Assembly: GCA_003439945.1 (NCBI GenBank) | Contig: QVRM01006451.1 | Coordinates: 714,001 to 778,000, forward strand | Source: Dermanyssus gallinae | Taxonomy: Eukaryota > Arthropoda > Arachnida > Mesostigmata > Dermanyssidae | Direction: 5' to 3' | Length of the DNA: 64,000 nt | In this document: piece after piece, positions 50,228 through 60,430 of the stretch | Numbering within the stretch: position 1 is the first letter of the stretch | How the letters are laid out: each line of letters opens with the position of its first letter | Position numbers and translations under genes: made by a program | Notes under the pieces: model-generated | Database searches by the model: none | Seen by the model: the letters and a program-made list of their open reading frames with translations, nothing else | Told to the model about the DNA's origin: nothing

Positions 50228-51743
50228 TTGATCTCAGAAGACACGCTAGCGCAGAAGCCCAGCGAGACAGCCGTGCTGCTGGATAAGCACCCTCCCGCGC
50301 CCTCATTCCTAACATGGCCTAGCCCCCCTCACGTGCTCCTGCCATCAACTACATCAGGCGAGAACGTCCGGTCTGCCATACAAACGTTTTCCCGTAGTTC
50401 AGCAGCTGGCCTGGATTTCATCAGACCCCGGCTTTTACAAGACCTGTTGTCCCCCGCTCTGGGGGCTGCCGCAGACCGGCTCGCGGCTGCCCTGGCCAAG
50501 GTCGTCGATCTTCTGCAATGGGGATGGCCTTTCCCCGACTGGCGACCCCTTATCTTCGGCGCCCGACTTTTTGCCCTCAAGAAGAAAGATGGTGGTGTGA
50601 GGCCCATCGCATGCTCCTCTGTAATCCGAAGGCTGGCAGCAAAGATCTTCATTTTTGAAAACAAGGCGGAAGTATCAGGTGCTCTTGGTTGTCAGCTCGG
50701 GTTTACGATACCGGGAGGATGCGAAGCCGCGGTGCATTCAACTCGGTCCTTCTTGGAGTCTCGTTCCGGAGCCACCCTTGTGGTCAAGCTCGACTTTAAA
50801 AACGCCTTTAACACCATTCGGAGGGACCACCTATTAAATGCGGTCAAGGCTTGGGCACCGAGTATGTTCCGAGTGGGCACCGAGCTTATAGAGAGCCATC
50901 TTGCCTTCTTCCGCCGCATGATACTATAATGTCGCAAACTGGGGTGCAGCAGGGCGACTCATTGGGTCCCCCCTGTTTTGCCTGGGTATCAAGGAGTTAG
51001 TCGACTCTCTCGAGTGCCCTCTAAACACATGGTACTTAGACGACGGTGTACTGGGCGGGCCACCTGATACAGTTTTGAGGGACATCCACAGAGTAATCGA
51101 GTGCGCGGAGCGGAGTGGCCTGGCCCTAAATTCTGCAAAGTGCGAGGTTCATGTCGTAGGAGGTGCTACCGACTCGCAGGCGCTAGAAGTTCTCCCAGAA
51201 TGCAGGACTGTTGGCATGGATCTGGAGTTACTAGGCGTCCCCCTATTCCCAGAGGGAGTTTCGGCAGCTCTCGAAAGGTGAATAGAAAAACTAGAGCATG
51301 CGATGTCACGCATTCCCTTGGTAGGATCTTACCGGGGCCTTTTTATTCTGAGATCTTTATTTTCGGCCCTACGTCTCAATCACCTGTTTCGAGGTGTAGA
51401 CTGCTCGCTTGCTCCAGGACTCCTTGAGCGACTAAACGACAGCGTGCTTACTACAGTTGAGGCTTATTGGAATCTCTGTCTATCGGCAGAAGCTCGTCAA
51501 CAAGCTCTACTCCCCGTTCTTTGGGGAGGTCTAGGGCTGCCTGATGCTATTGTCCTATCGGAGGTAGCTCTGGTAGCTTCCCTCCACAGATCTTTACAAC
51601 AGGCTAATTCACTTCTCGATTCAGTCGCTCTTACGGACCTAGAAGATCGCTTAGAAACAAGCCGCCGTAGAGCAGTTGGCCCTGTGCGGCCACGAGCCCG
51701 CCGAAGCTGGACGCCAGAAAGATTGGTCGGCGGCTTTACATGA
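50228..51743 (+). pseudogene. reverse transcriptase of the R2/R4-like element, broken
   Basis: 50228-50929 (frame 2) holds SSAAGLDFIRPRLLQDLL, FGARLFALKKKDGGVRPIA, RRLAAKIF, CQLGFTIPGGCEAAVHSTR and VVKLDFKNAFNTIRRDHLL, the fingers and first palm blocks with the catalytic Asp in KLDFKNAFN. A frameshift follows. GVQQGDSLGP is in frame 1 (50941-50970). WYLDDG, the second catalytic box (YLDD at 51033-51044), and the thumb (LNSAKCEVHVVG, 51130 on) are in frame 0, with a stop at 51279-51281. 51303-51743 continues as the connecting region (LLPVLWGGLGLPDAIVLSEVALVAS). All catalytic residues are present; only the frame is broken. Confidence 0.85.
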
Positions 51744-52512
51744 GCAAAGGGTTGAAAATCTCATTGCGGAAAGCGCCACAGATGCTGATAGGGCCAGGCT
51801 GCGCGCCGTCTTCTCTAAAGGGGCGGGTGCATGGCTCCACGCCATACCCTGTGCTCGGATCGGGACACTCCTAGATGACGAGTCGGTGAGAATTGCGGTC
51901 GGACTTCGTTTGGGGACGGACCTTGTGCACGCTCATACCTGCGTTTGCGGTAACGCCGTCCAGCCGGATGGACGCCACGGCCTATCCTGTATCGTCAGCG
52001 CAGGCAGGCGAGCCCGACACCAAGCCCTGAACGAAACCTTCAGCAGAGCCCTACGCTCTAGTGGCCTACCGTGCGTCCTGGAACCCGTCGGACTGGATAA
52101 CGAAGGCGGAAAGAGACCCGACGGTCTGACCTTAACCCCGTTCGAGAGCGGTTGCATGCTGGTTTGGGACGCGACAGTTACTGACGCATTAGCCCCTTTA
52201 ATGGTTAGTGCTCGCGCGGCCCGGGCCGGATATGCTTTAGCTCTCGCCGAGACAGTCAAGGTGAAAAAATACCCGAATATCGGGTACCCGTACGGATTCT
52301 ACCCACTTGCCTTCGAGACACTTGGCGGGCCGGGCCCGTCCACTCGCGGTTTGCTACAGAAGGCCGGGAAGCGACTAGGTCTAGCCAGCGGTGATAGGCG
52401 AGCGGGCAAATTTCTCAGACAGCGTCTGTCGCTGGATGTGCAACAGGGCAACGCGGCTTCGGTCCGGGGAACCCTCCAGAGATGGTTGGTTCCTACATTG
52501 GACCCTTCGTAA
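51676..52512 (+). pseudogene. CCHC knuckle plus restriction-like endonuclease domain
   Basis: Open frame of 278 codons, the intact C-terminal part of the element. Its beginning overlaps the end of the RT frame, so the Met is not a real start. The knuckle is Cys89-x-Cys91-x9-His101-x3-Cys105. It is followed by RARHQALN (His115), LEPVGL, GKRPDG (Asp149) and VWDATVTD (Asp165), then KVKKYPNIG. H...RPD...x15...D is the pattern of the R2-type restriction-like (PD-(D/E)xK-like) endonuclease placed after a CCHC knuckle. Here the usual D-V is D-A-T. The C-terminal part FYPLAFETLGGPGPSTRGL and QRLSLDVQQGNAASVRGTL is strongly conserved with copies 2 and 3, so it probably has a function, but I do not know which. 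The stop TAA is at 52510-52512. Confidence 0.75.
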
Positions 52513-52578
52513 ACGTGCACACGTTCGCAGGGACCCAATTGTCATGTTCCAACCGTCGGTGATTAATTACAATGGATA

Positions 52579-52580
52579 AC

Positions 52581-52613
<33 letters not shown>
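52579..52613. repeat. (AAT)n microsatellite, 3' flank of the R2/R4-like element
   Basis: About 11 AAT units directly after the element's 3' UTR (GGATAACAATAATAATAAT). Confidence 0.95.
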
Positions 52614-53005
52614 GCTGGATTCTGACGCACAATTTTCAGTGCGTATGGGTAAATGTATCTCCAAAATGTATTTTAATGTATTTTATGATATTTAGTAAGG
52701 TCCTATCTGTAACCGTACTATGATGTAGACGTTATGTGCACTGTTAGCGTTGCAAGGTTAAGCCCTACTTACTTCGTGCTGCACAAGCGGAGCACGCTTA
52801 TTTGCCTCTTTCGCTGATCAATACAAATGGGCCTGGATCAACACACGTGTAACACGAGATGGTAAACTAGATTTCTACAAGAATGACGTGGATATTCAAA
52901 GCCCTTTGCCAAGTCGATGGATATCCGAGACGATGTAATTTGATGATCCCACTAGCTTGCTTTTAACCTTTGCCGCGCCAAACTGCGATGCTTCTTTATT
53001 TTTTT

Positions 53006-53008
<3 letters not shown>
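52614..53008. other. non-coding DNA
   Basis: No feature recognised between the AAT and TA tracts. Confidence 0.5.

Positions 53009-53009
<1 letters not shown>

Positions 53010-53062
<53 letters not shown>
53010..53062. repeat. (TA)n microsatellite
   Basis: About 53 bp of TA. Confidence 0.95.
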
Positions 53063-53066
<4 letters not shown>

Positions 53067-53566
53067 AGATAATCTTTGTGTGACATTTCCTGCTTTGGCT
53101 CCACCATTGCTAAATCGTATTGATAGTGTGCGCGTTGGTCATATGCGCTCGCTGTTTCGCCTGCCTTTGATGAATCTCTCTGGCAGCATTGCTCGGTCAC
53201 GAACCAACGACAATCACTCAAACGGCTCGAGAGACGTTTTACAAACAAAAAGCAGTAACACAAAGAGTCTCAAAACAAAAAAGCAGAAAACAATATTTGA
53301 GGAGGAGCTAGAGAAGAAGAACATAGACGAGTATATTTGAACGTGGTGGGCAAAGATTGGCGGGCGCCTTGTCAGCACTTCCGACGGTGCCTTAATTGGA
53401 GAGTTCGGCGGACGACGCCAGACACCATTACGACTACTGGCGCTTATTATGCTAGAGCAGAATACAACTATACTTCGGAGCCAATTAAATGGGTTCTAGC
53501 AGTGCAAGGGGTATACTAGAAATCATGTGTGGGATAAATGTGCAGACGCAATAATGTCCATACCTG

Positions 53567-53568
<2 letters not shown>
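53063..53568. other. non-coding DNA
   Basis: The plus frame 52957-53340 runs through the TA tract and then continues as a Ser/Lys-rich stretch to EEELEKKNIDEYI. No family recognised. Confidence 0.4.

Positions 53569-53622
<54 letters not shown>
53569..53622. repeat. (TA)n microsatellite
   Basis: About 54 bp of TA. A further tract lies at 53764-53792, followed by T13. Confidence 0.95.
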
Positions 53623-53628
<6 letters not shown>

Positions 53629-53770
53629 TTTTCAATATTTATGTATGTATACCGAGACTGGAGTGAATAGGGTTCTCCAGACTTATTAACATATTATATA
53701 TATGGAGCAGATTGTGTGCTTTTATTATAGTGTGTGCTTATATATATATTTATATATATAAACATATATG

Positions 53771-53801
<31 letters not shown>

Positions 53802-53919
53802 TTTTTAACTACCGTTTGTTTTTGTGACTTGCGTGCACTTTTTATAAATCAATCTAATTAGAATTATTATTTTAATTAATAACTTTAAAAAAATGACTAT
53901 TATGTTTGCTAGCGTTACT

Positions 53920-54060
53920 TTCGATAAAATCTCGAAGCACAACGTTGAGTCTGCGAGGACCGCAGGCTGCCCGCCAGATTGCAGCAACACGGCGTGGATG
54001 CACGCCTTCCTGTTGAGCCTACTTTCGGAACCCGATGAGTCAAGGCGAGCCACTCCGTCA
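53920..54060 (-). pseudogene. possible retropepsin-like relic
   Basis: The minus frame reads RLDSSGSESRLNRKACIHAV, then QPAVLADSTLCFEI. This is weakly like the LLDSGS-x(n) start of retroelement aspartic proteases with one extra Ser. There is no second motif (flap or IxG), and the neighbourhood shows no reverse transcriptase. I rate it as a possibility only. Confidence 0.2.
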
Positions 54061-54179
54061 AGGATTCCACTCTGTACCGAGCAAGTGGAGCCGACGTAGG
54101 TAGTACGGGGTCACGTAGGCAACGCCCCCCGATGACGATATCACGCCCTCGCGCTGTAAAATCGACGTACTCGTGCATT

Positions 54180-56870
54180 CACATTCATTGGGTGCTGTGA
54201 CGTGTCGAACACACAGGCCAACCTCACCGATTGTATATGTTTACCACTATGCAGCAGCCTTGCTAATAGAATCTCGTGGCTGAGGCTTAAGGCTGTATCG
54301 TTGTTTTATTTGCGATGTCTATGCCACCTCTCGATTGTGGGCCCGAAGCACTCCAGCACGGGTGCAATTCGACAAGAAATTAATTAGCCATCCTTAAGCT
54401 GTTGCCCTTTGCGTGGTCGGGCCCTATGAGGGATTAGGGTACGGGCTTAACACGCACACCCTACGCACACATATAGTACACATATACACACATGTTTACA
54501 TCCACTCGACAGTACAATTCAACCATGCAACAGTGACAGGCCTGTCCCGGCAGGTCTCTTTACCTAATGTGCTCGCGTCCTTTAGTATTCGCAATCGCTT
54601 GCCTCGTACCCGCTCCACTAAAAGCATTTTATGAGTCCTAATATTTTTTAACCTGTCAACCTCAGCTCTATAAAATATATTTTTTGTACCTTTTACTTTT
54701 TACTGCAAAGGCTTCAGAATTTTCAATAACATAGTTATCTATCTCGAAGCGGGTTCGTTAATCGTTTGCAAGAACTTATTGCAAACTTTACACATTTGTT
54801 TCCGACAGCGTATTCCACCACGGATGCGTTGTCGTCCGTGGTGGCGGTGCTTGCAACTTGTTAGAAAAACTTTTCTTATAATAGCTTAGTATTCTTTTGA
54901 ACTTAAGTATGAATGTGGTTCTATTTCCCGAAACACATCAATTGACGCTTCCCAACTAAGAAAGACAGCAAAAGCAGTTAGTAGTTAACTGCGCTAAATG
55001 TGTGTCGTCTATAGACATGCTCTACTCACTGAGCTGCAGAGTTACACAGCATATCAACGTTTAAGCCGCTCCGTATGATAATTAGGATTAACAGTTGCCA
55101 CACCCCGCCAGGGCATGTCTCAATATCGAAATAAGATCATGAACGCGATCTACTGTCTACTACAGAAGTGCATATATTTCGAGACACTGTATCGAACTGC
55201 ATACACGTAAGGATTGCATGTCTCGGTTATTGGTAGAGAAGGCATTCACTCTTGAATTTGGATGGAGTCGTCGATGAGCGCAACTCATGATGAGATATAA
55301 CAATATTCTACAAGTTCGGTACAAACTAATACGTGTGTGCGCCGATAGAGTACAAAAGTTTGACTCCTAGCAACGATTTCGACGCGAAGCTTTTCGCTGA
55401 TCGCCAGACACGCTTCGATCATTTCGTCTAATTACTTTGTGACAGTTGCTAAACAATAAGAAAAACCATTTTATCACACACCCAGGTATCGCGCGCATAT
55501 ACATGTAAAACAGCGTGACAGCTGGCCAAATGCTTGTGGTACTTTTGTTACGTTGGTCGACATGCATTTCCCGGAAGCGGATCCTGCTTTGTCTGTGCTG
55601 TTTTTCGCTATCGTAATTTGTTGGTGCTCGTTGTTTGCCGCCGGTCTGTTATCGGTAAACGACTTCCTCGATTCGTAAGCTACTGGGTTATAGAACAGAC
55701 GATTCGATTTGTCGTTCCTATTGGTTTTGCCGCTTTCACCGCCGTTTCATTGAGTATGAACCTCCGCTCCGTCCTCCGTCTCCATATCGTCACTAACGCC
55801 GTGCACAGGTGGTGCTGTCTGGTGCCTTGCCCTTTGAACGTTAGCTTTTGCTTTGTTTTCTATTGCACTTCCAGCGTAGCTGCTTTCGTCTCGGGGTGGT
55901 CGCTCCGAGTCTGTTGCCTGTTGTCGGCCTTCGTTGTGCGAAGATTGCGGGAGGCCTGGCACGTATTGCGGTACTACGGAACGCACTCCGCAGCTTGTTG
56001 TTCATAGTCTAAGTTGTTGTTGTGACCTCTCTGTTGCCGAAAGAAGAAGCCAGGCCAGCACCGTAGCTTCGCAGCGCGCCTTCTTCTTTCTTCCAAACAG
56101 TGTTCCGGCGGCGCCACACCTTGAACAAGGTTTTGAACACACATCATCCTGACGACTAAAGGCTTTGCAACTGGAGCAGAAATCACTCGGCAGCGCATAC
56201 CGCATTGGTGTGCTCTGCTTGAGGCCAGTGACCACACATTTTATTCGAACCCATCGTTGGGATACGGCCCCGCCTTGGTTGCCTACCGTGGCTCTGAGTA
56301 GGTTTTGTTTTTGTTAATAAGGCACGATCTGTCGCAAATTCACCACATGTGAGTATAATCGATACTACTCCCCTCTTTTACTCTAGCACTTCACTACCAA
56401 GTGACACAAATAGTAATTACAACCACGATAGCTAGCCGCGCAAACATCACAAGTTACGCAGACAATGGTTTACCACCTTGCATCTGCTTACTTCCCGCTA
56501 GCTCTCTATGAAGCACATCTTGCACGGGCACAGCTCTTTGAGGTGCATGCCTAAAACAGCAGAACAATAAATGGGGGTTGGCATTAGCGATTGCAAGCAA
56601 CAGTTGCTTCTGTTGTACTACTGTCAAACGGAACGGTTAAACGACACATGCGTCGCCGAAATTCATAAGGCTAACCATCCGCCGATATTACGACGCCGCT
56701 ACAATTATCAGTGCAAAATTACAGCAAACCAGAAACGTATGCCGAACATTAAACACGCTAATATATACCCACGCCTCAGACACCTCTATACCCGATGTTG
56801 ATTTGAGCCATTAGCACGACTAATTGTCAAACGAACACGCAGGTCAAAATGACAAGCCATGCTGCTTTAC
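54180..56870. other. non-coding DNA, mostly unrecognised
   Basis: No supported gene. Around 55740-56236 the minus strand has a Cys-rich frame (FCSSC...CSRCGAAGTLFGRK) that recalls a gag zinc knuckle with the His lost, but this is too weak to call. The overlapping plus frame 55534-56007 (157 codons, hydrophobic and Cys-rich) is its shadow or chance. Confidence 0.4.
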
Positions 56871-56874
56871 TACA

Positions 56875-57122
56875 TGTGTTGCCAACGGAACCGTAGAATG
56901 AAGACGGACGAATTTGCGCTATTCTTATTTATTATATTTCACCACACGCCAGAGAGCGATACGGCAGCGCCGTCTCTCTTCGTATTATTATTGTTGTTGT
57001 TGCCTAGCTAGCTCACACAATGTCCCGGCGGTTAGCGCGAAGCAGTTTCCACCGCCGGAACTCACACAGATCACACACTTGACACTGCCGCTACACTACC
57101 GCTAACAATCACTCAACTAGCA

Positions 57123-57154
<32 letters not shown>

Positions 57155-57497
57155 AATCTGCCTGTATCTGCCAGCCACAATCACTCACCACCCTAGTGCA
57201 GCGCTGCTGCCACGCTCCCGCCGCTGTCGCTGCCAGGCCGTCGGACGTGCCAGTCGCCGACGGACTAAGGGCTTGCAGAGTGCGCGTTACGCCGAACGCT
57301 CGAGGTAGCAAAAAGGACTGAGGAAATGGCGCGCATCCTTTTTATCCGGCCGGCGACCGGCAACGTGACAGTGCACGAACGTGCAGTGGCGGGTTGTGGC
57401 CGACAGTGCTGTAACGGGTTGTGGCCAACAGGCAGAGATCATCATTATCATGGCGCGCTAATACAAACTTCTATTCGCGGCCATCCAATATGCAACA
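56875..57497 (-). repeat. 3' LTR (minus-strand sense)
   Basis: 623 bp. The plus-strand reading is TGTGTTGCCAACGGAACC through CCAATATGCAACA. It contains its own TA-rich microsatellite (57122-57153) and a GTTGTTGTTG run. Confidence 0.9.
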
Positions 57498-57512
57498 GTC
57501 CTCCCCCTTTTT
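57498..57512 (-). promoter_or_regulatory. polypurine tract
   Basis: The minus sense reads AAAAAGGGGGAGGAC and abuts the 3' LTR start (TGTTGCATATTGG). This is the position expected for plus-strand priming. Confidence 0.8.
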
Positions 57513-57619
57513 GAGGGCGGCGGTAGCCACTCAAAAAATACCTATGTTGCATTGGCTCTGTTTAATATTTATTGTGTGGCACTCTGCGAGATCAACTTTG
57601 GCTCACAACAATTTCTCAC

Positions 57620-58229
57620 AATCAAACAAGCTCACAACGCCAACAGGCTTCCAGCTCTTGATATAGCGGCCTCCACCGAGCTGCGCCCGGTAGGCACGCT
57701 TCACGCCGTTCTTGGTCGCCAGGGCTTCTCCACACGACCTAGGCGCCAAAATGCCCGCGGCACTCCTTCTTCCAGTGGTACTACGACGGCGCCCGCGGCG
57801 AACGGCTCGACATGGAGTCTCCCCGCCGCCGCAGAGCCATCGTCAGGACCAGCAGATGCTCGGCGCGCCATCGCCTTCACAATGAGCTGCTCCGATCGCG
57901 GCCAATGTGACTACCGCGACCAAAATCTTCGTTTCACCTCCTCGCGACACGTTCATGACCATTTCTGTCTTGAAATGCTTCAGCCCGAGATTCACTTCTG
58001 CCAGGCCCTCGTCTTCGGGCGGCTCGACACGAGAGGTGCTCGCGACGTTCTCCCCCAAACACGGCTGCCGGGCCTCACGCAGCGGGTGCTGCTTCGCCCA
58101 CGCGAGCTCTTCCGCCGTGAGTCGACCACTCACATCCTGCCGGTGGAACCACCTTCCAGCCTGGGCGACGGTCGCGACGATTCGAGTCAGTTTGCGCGAG
58201 CTCGAACACCCCGCTGGGTCTATTAGCGG
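57620..58229 (-). pseudogene. integrase-side remnant of the BEL/Pao-type element
   Basis: The minus frame has PPLIDPAGCSSSRKLTRIVA, then RLTAEELAWAKQHPLREAR. This matches the conserved block that precedes integrase in BEL/Pao pol (S-x-x-K-L-x-R-x-x-A...LTxxELxxAxxxLxRxxQ). After a gap, GAVVVPLEEGVPRAFWRLGR matches the pol C-terminus (V...xxxPRxxWxLGRV). The zinc-binding and DDE core between them is lacking or unreadable. It lies directly after the gag part, so most of pol has been deleted. Confidence 0.65.
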
Positions 58230-59000
58230 GGGTTCGCACGTTGCAACAAACACCCGACTCTCTGAAAGCTCGTCGTAGCCCTGCCCCGGCTGGAAGGCGG
58301 GGTACTGCGTCGACGGCTTCTTACAGGAACTCCGCGTCCTTGGTTACGTGATGCACGACTAACCTTGCTGCAACCACTTCCGTTCCTTTCGTGGATGAAG
58401 GCTCGGATGGCTTTACTGAATGGATGGGAGAACTCTCGACCACCGTTGAACTTCTTAACTTGACAACGGGGAGCGCCGCCCCGCCCGTTGCGTTGATTTC
58501 TTGAAACGCGACTAGCCGATTTACAATCGGGCCTAGTGCTGAACTTGATTCTTGGCCACTGGGGCCAACGCGCTTCAGCAGTCTCGTCGATAACGATACT
58601 CTTGCCTCTGCCCATCGTGGAGACATGTCCGGGGCGCTCGACGGCATGGCGGCTAGATTGCTACGTCGTTTGTAGACCATAAGGCTACCTCGGATTTGGC
58701 ACAACGTATCTATGCAGTCGGAAGATCTACCTGTTTCTAGATCTATCCGCTCATCGCTGAGCGTGCTGGCCATTTCGACCACAAAAAGCTCGTCTAATTC
58801 TTGTAACCTTCGTTCGAGCTCCTCCGCTCTCAGCAGCCAGCCGTTAACACGGTCCTTATTCCACTGCGTGAACCGCGAAGGCTCCTGGCTTTCATAACAA
58901 AACGCGACACTACGGTGGCGTCCAGTTTTGACACCGCCGCATACACTGAACGCCGAAGCGCCATCACACGACTGTCTGTCTCAGCCATCCTGGCTGTCGC
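58230..59000 (-). pseudogene. gag-like region of the BEL/Pao-type element
   Basis: Minus-strand reading starts with MAETDSRVMALRRSVYAAV at about 58988, shortly after the primer-binding site. It shifts frame near 58860 to a helical, charged stretch (ELERRLQELDELF, RSSDCIDTLCQIRGSLMVYK). It then reads LPVVKL followed, one frame over, by KFNGGREFSHPFSKAI. BEL/Pao gag proteins share a coiled-coil start and an LP-x-L-x-L-x-x-F-x-G-x(n)-F motif, which this resembles. At least two frameshifts break it. Confidence 0.5.
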
Positions 59001-59039
59001 TACGATCACTTCTACGTCCGGGCCTTTGCTACACGTCGT

Positions 59040-59057
59040 GCCCCACGTTGGGCGCCA
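59040..59057 (-). promoter_or_regulatory. primer-binding site for tRNA-Lys
   Basis: The plus strand reads GCCCCACGTTGGGCGCCA, the 3'-terminal 18 nt (including the CCA's final CA) of the conserved eukaryotic tRNA-Lys(CUU). The retroelement RNA (minus sense) carries its complement, TGGCGCCCAACG followed by TGGGGC, 3 nt after the LTR. It is perfect over 18 nt and is what fixes the orientation of the element. Confidence 0.88.
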
Positions 59058-59060
59058 ATA

Positions 59061-59323
59061 TGTGGCGCCAAACGGAACCGTAGAATGAAGACAGACGAAT
59101 TTGCGCGGGTTCACACACTCACTATTCTTATTTATTATATTTCACCACACGCCAGAGAGCGATACGGCAGCGCCGTCTCTCTTCGTATTATTATTGTTGT
59201 TGTTGCCTAGCTAGCTCACACAATGTCCCGGCGGTTAGCGCGAACCAGTTTCCACCGCCGGAACTCACACAGATCACACACTTGACACTGCCGCTACACT
59301 ACCGCTAACAATCACTCAACTAG

Positions 59324-59355
<32 letters not shown>

Positions 59356-59698
59356 CTGCCTGTATCTGCCAGCCACAATTACTCACCACCCTAGTGCAGC
59401 GCTGCTGCCACGCTCCCGCCGCTGTCGCTGCCAGGCCGTCGGACGTGCCGGTCGCCGCCGGACTAAGGGCTTGCAGAGTGCGCGTTAGGCCGAACGCTCG
59501 AGGTAGCAAAAAGGACTGAGGAAATGGCGCGCACCCTTGTTATCCGGCCGGCGACCGGCAACGTGACAGTGCACGAACGCGCAGTGGCGGGTTGTGGCCG
59601 ACAGTGCTGTAACGGGTTGTGGCCAACAGGCAGAGATCATCATTATCATGGCGCGCTAATACAAACTTCTATTCGCGGTATTATTCCAATATGCAACA
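59061..59698 (-). repeat. 5' LTR (minus-strand sense)
   Basis: 638 bp, nearly identical to the left LTR. It differs by a 16-17-bp insertion (GGGTTCACACACTC region, near 59107), scattered substitutions, the length of the internal (TA)n (about 59326-59352) and a few bases near the start (GGTATTATT versus GGCCAT). Confidence 0.9.
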
Positions 59699-60225
59699 AC
59701 CTGGTTGCTGATAAAGTAAGGACTTAATTTGTTTTTAGTTTTACAATTCCGGGGACTTTGTTGCTGCTGCTGCTGAAGAAGGAACTCTTCAAAGATCATA
59801 ATCCACTGAGCATCGAATATAAATTATTGCCCTCACCTGCTCCCGTCAGCTGTAAAAAATGGGCAGTCCAGCTTATGGGCTTTTGAGCGGCACACCCAGA
59901 CGATGGTTTGTTCCAACTCCCACTTGCTTTCCGTCGATCCGTTTGCCAATTAAACAATGGACTGTTTTTTGTCATGATAGTTTGGCTTTTGTAACAAAGA
60001 TGCAAAAGTTACTATCGGCGTTCCCAAGATGTTCTCTGCCATCTACCTCGGAGATTAAAATTGTGAAGCTTTTAAAGCAAGCCTAAGGATTTATTTGCAA
60101 TGCATATAGTATACCGTCGGCTTCTGTCGTAGAAACAACTGTTTCGTGTCAGTATTTCTAACCAATTATAGTTTCTGCTTTATTCTCTACATGTTTTAAA
60201 AAGATGCCGTAAAATGGCTTTCGGT

Positions 60226-60228
<3 letters not shown>

Positions 60229-60277
<49 letters not shown>
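60229..60277. repeat. (TA)n microsatellite
   Basis: About 49 bp of TA. Confidence 0.95.
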
Positions 60278-60279
<2 letters not shown>

Positions 60280-60430
60280 AGGACTGGCTTCGAGACCCAG
60301 ACCGGCCACTCTTAAATTGGTTCGCATGGTTTCCAATTTAGACAAGGTAAATGCCGGAGTGGATTAAAAATTAGCCATGACATGAAAAAAACCGTACACG
60401 GGAATTAGCCTTACAAAAATCTAAAAGGAA
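60278..60430 (+). repeat. possible SINE remnant
   Basis: GGCTTCGAGACCC is one or two changes from the polymerase III B box. A GCCTTACAAAAATCTAAAAGG tail and an A-rich end follow. The A-box half would lie where the (TA)n tract now is. Confidence 0.25.

Larger units (their letters stand above)
49525..52578 (+). mobile_element. R2/R4-like non-LTR retrotransposon, longest copy
   Basis: About 3.05 kb lies between two (AAT)n tracts, with one coding unit broken into several frames. The domain order is an N-terminal C2H2 finger (49730-49792), a conserved N-terminal region (about 49830-50060), reverse transcriptase (50350-51740) and CCHC knuckle plus restriction-like endonuclease (51900-52330). The order finger, RT, CCHC, endonuclease is that of the R2/R4/NeSL group, which cut their target with a restriction-like enzyme and prime reverse transcription there. 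A short 3' UTR (about 65 bp) ends near CCAACCGTCGGTGATTAATT and then AATAAT repeats. At least four frameshifts and one stop make it inactive. Three further fragments occur in the window (36.6, 46.3 and 62.75 kb). Clade placement is inference. Confidence 0.85.
56875..59698 (-). mobile_element. BEL/Pao-type LTR retrotransposon, internally deleted
   Basis: Two direct repeats (56875-57497 and 59061-59698) flank a 1563-bp interior. Read on the minus strand, the 5' LTR is the right-hand copy. It ends TGGCGCCACA, is followed by 3 bp (TAT) and then by an 18-bp primer-binding site. A purine tract (57500-57512, minus sense A5G5AGG) precedes the other LTR. Both LTRs begin TGTTGCATATTGG and end CA. The interior codes, with frameshifts, for a gag-like start and the part just before and the C-terminal end of integrase. 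Protease, reverse transcriptase and RNase H are absent, so this is a deletion derivative of about 2.8 kb, where full BEL/Pao elements are 5-7 kb. No clear target duplication was seen (CTACA left, ACCTG right). Confidence 0.85.

Noticed and set aside
55534..56236. Cys-rich frames as a gag zinc knuckle or a membrane protein
   Set aside because: The knuckle lacks its His and final Cys spacing, and the plus-strand frame over the same DNA is hydrophobic by chance. No partner domain is near.
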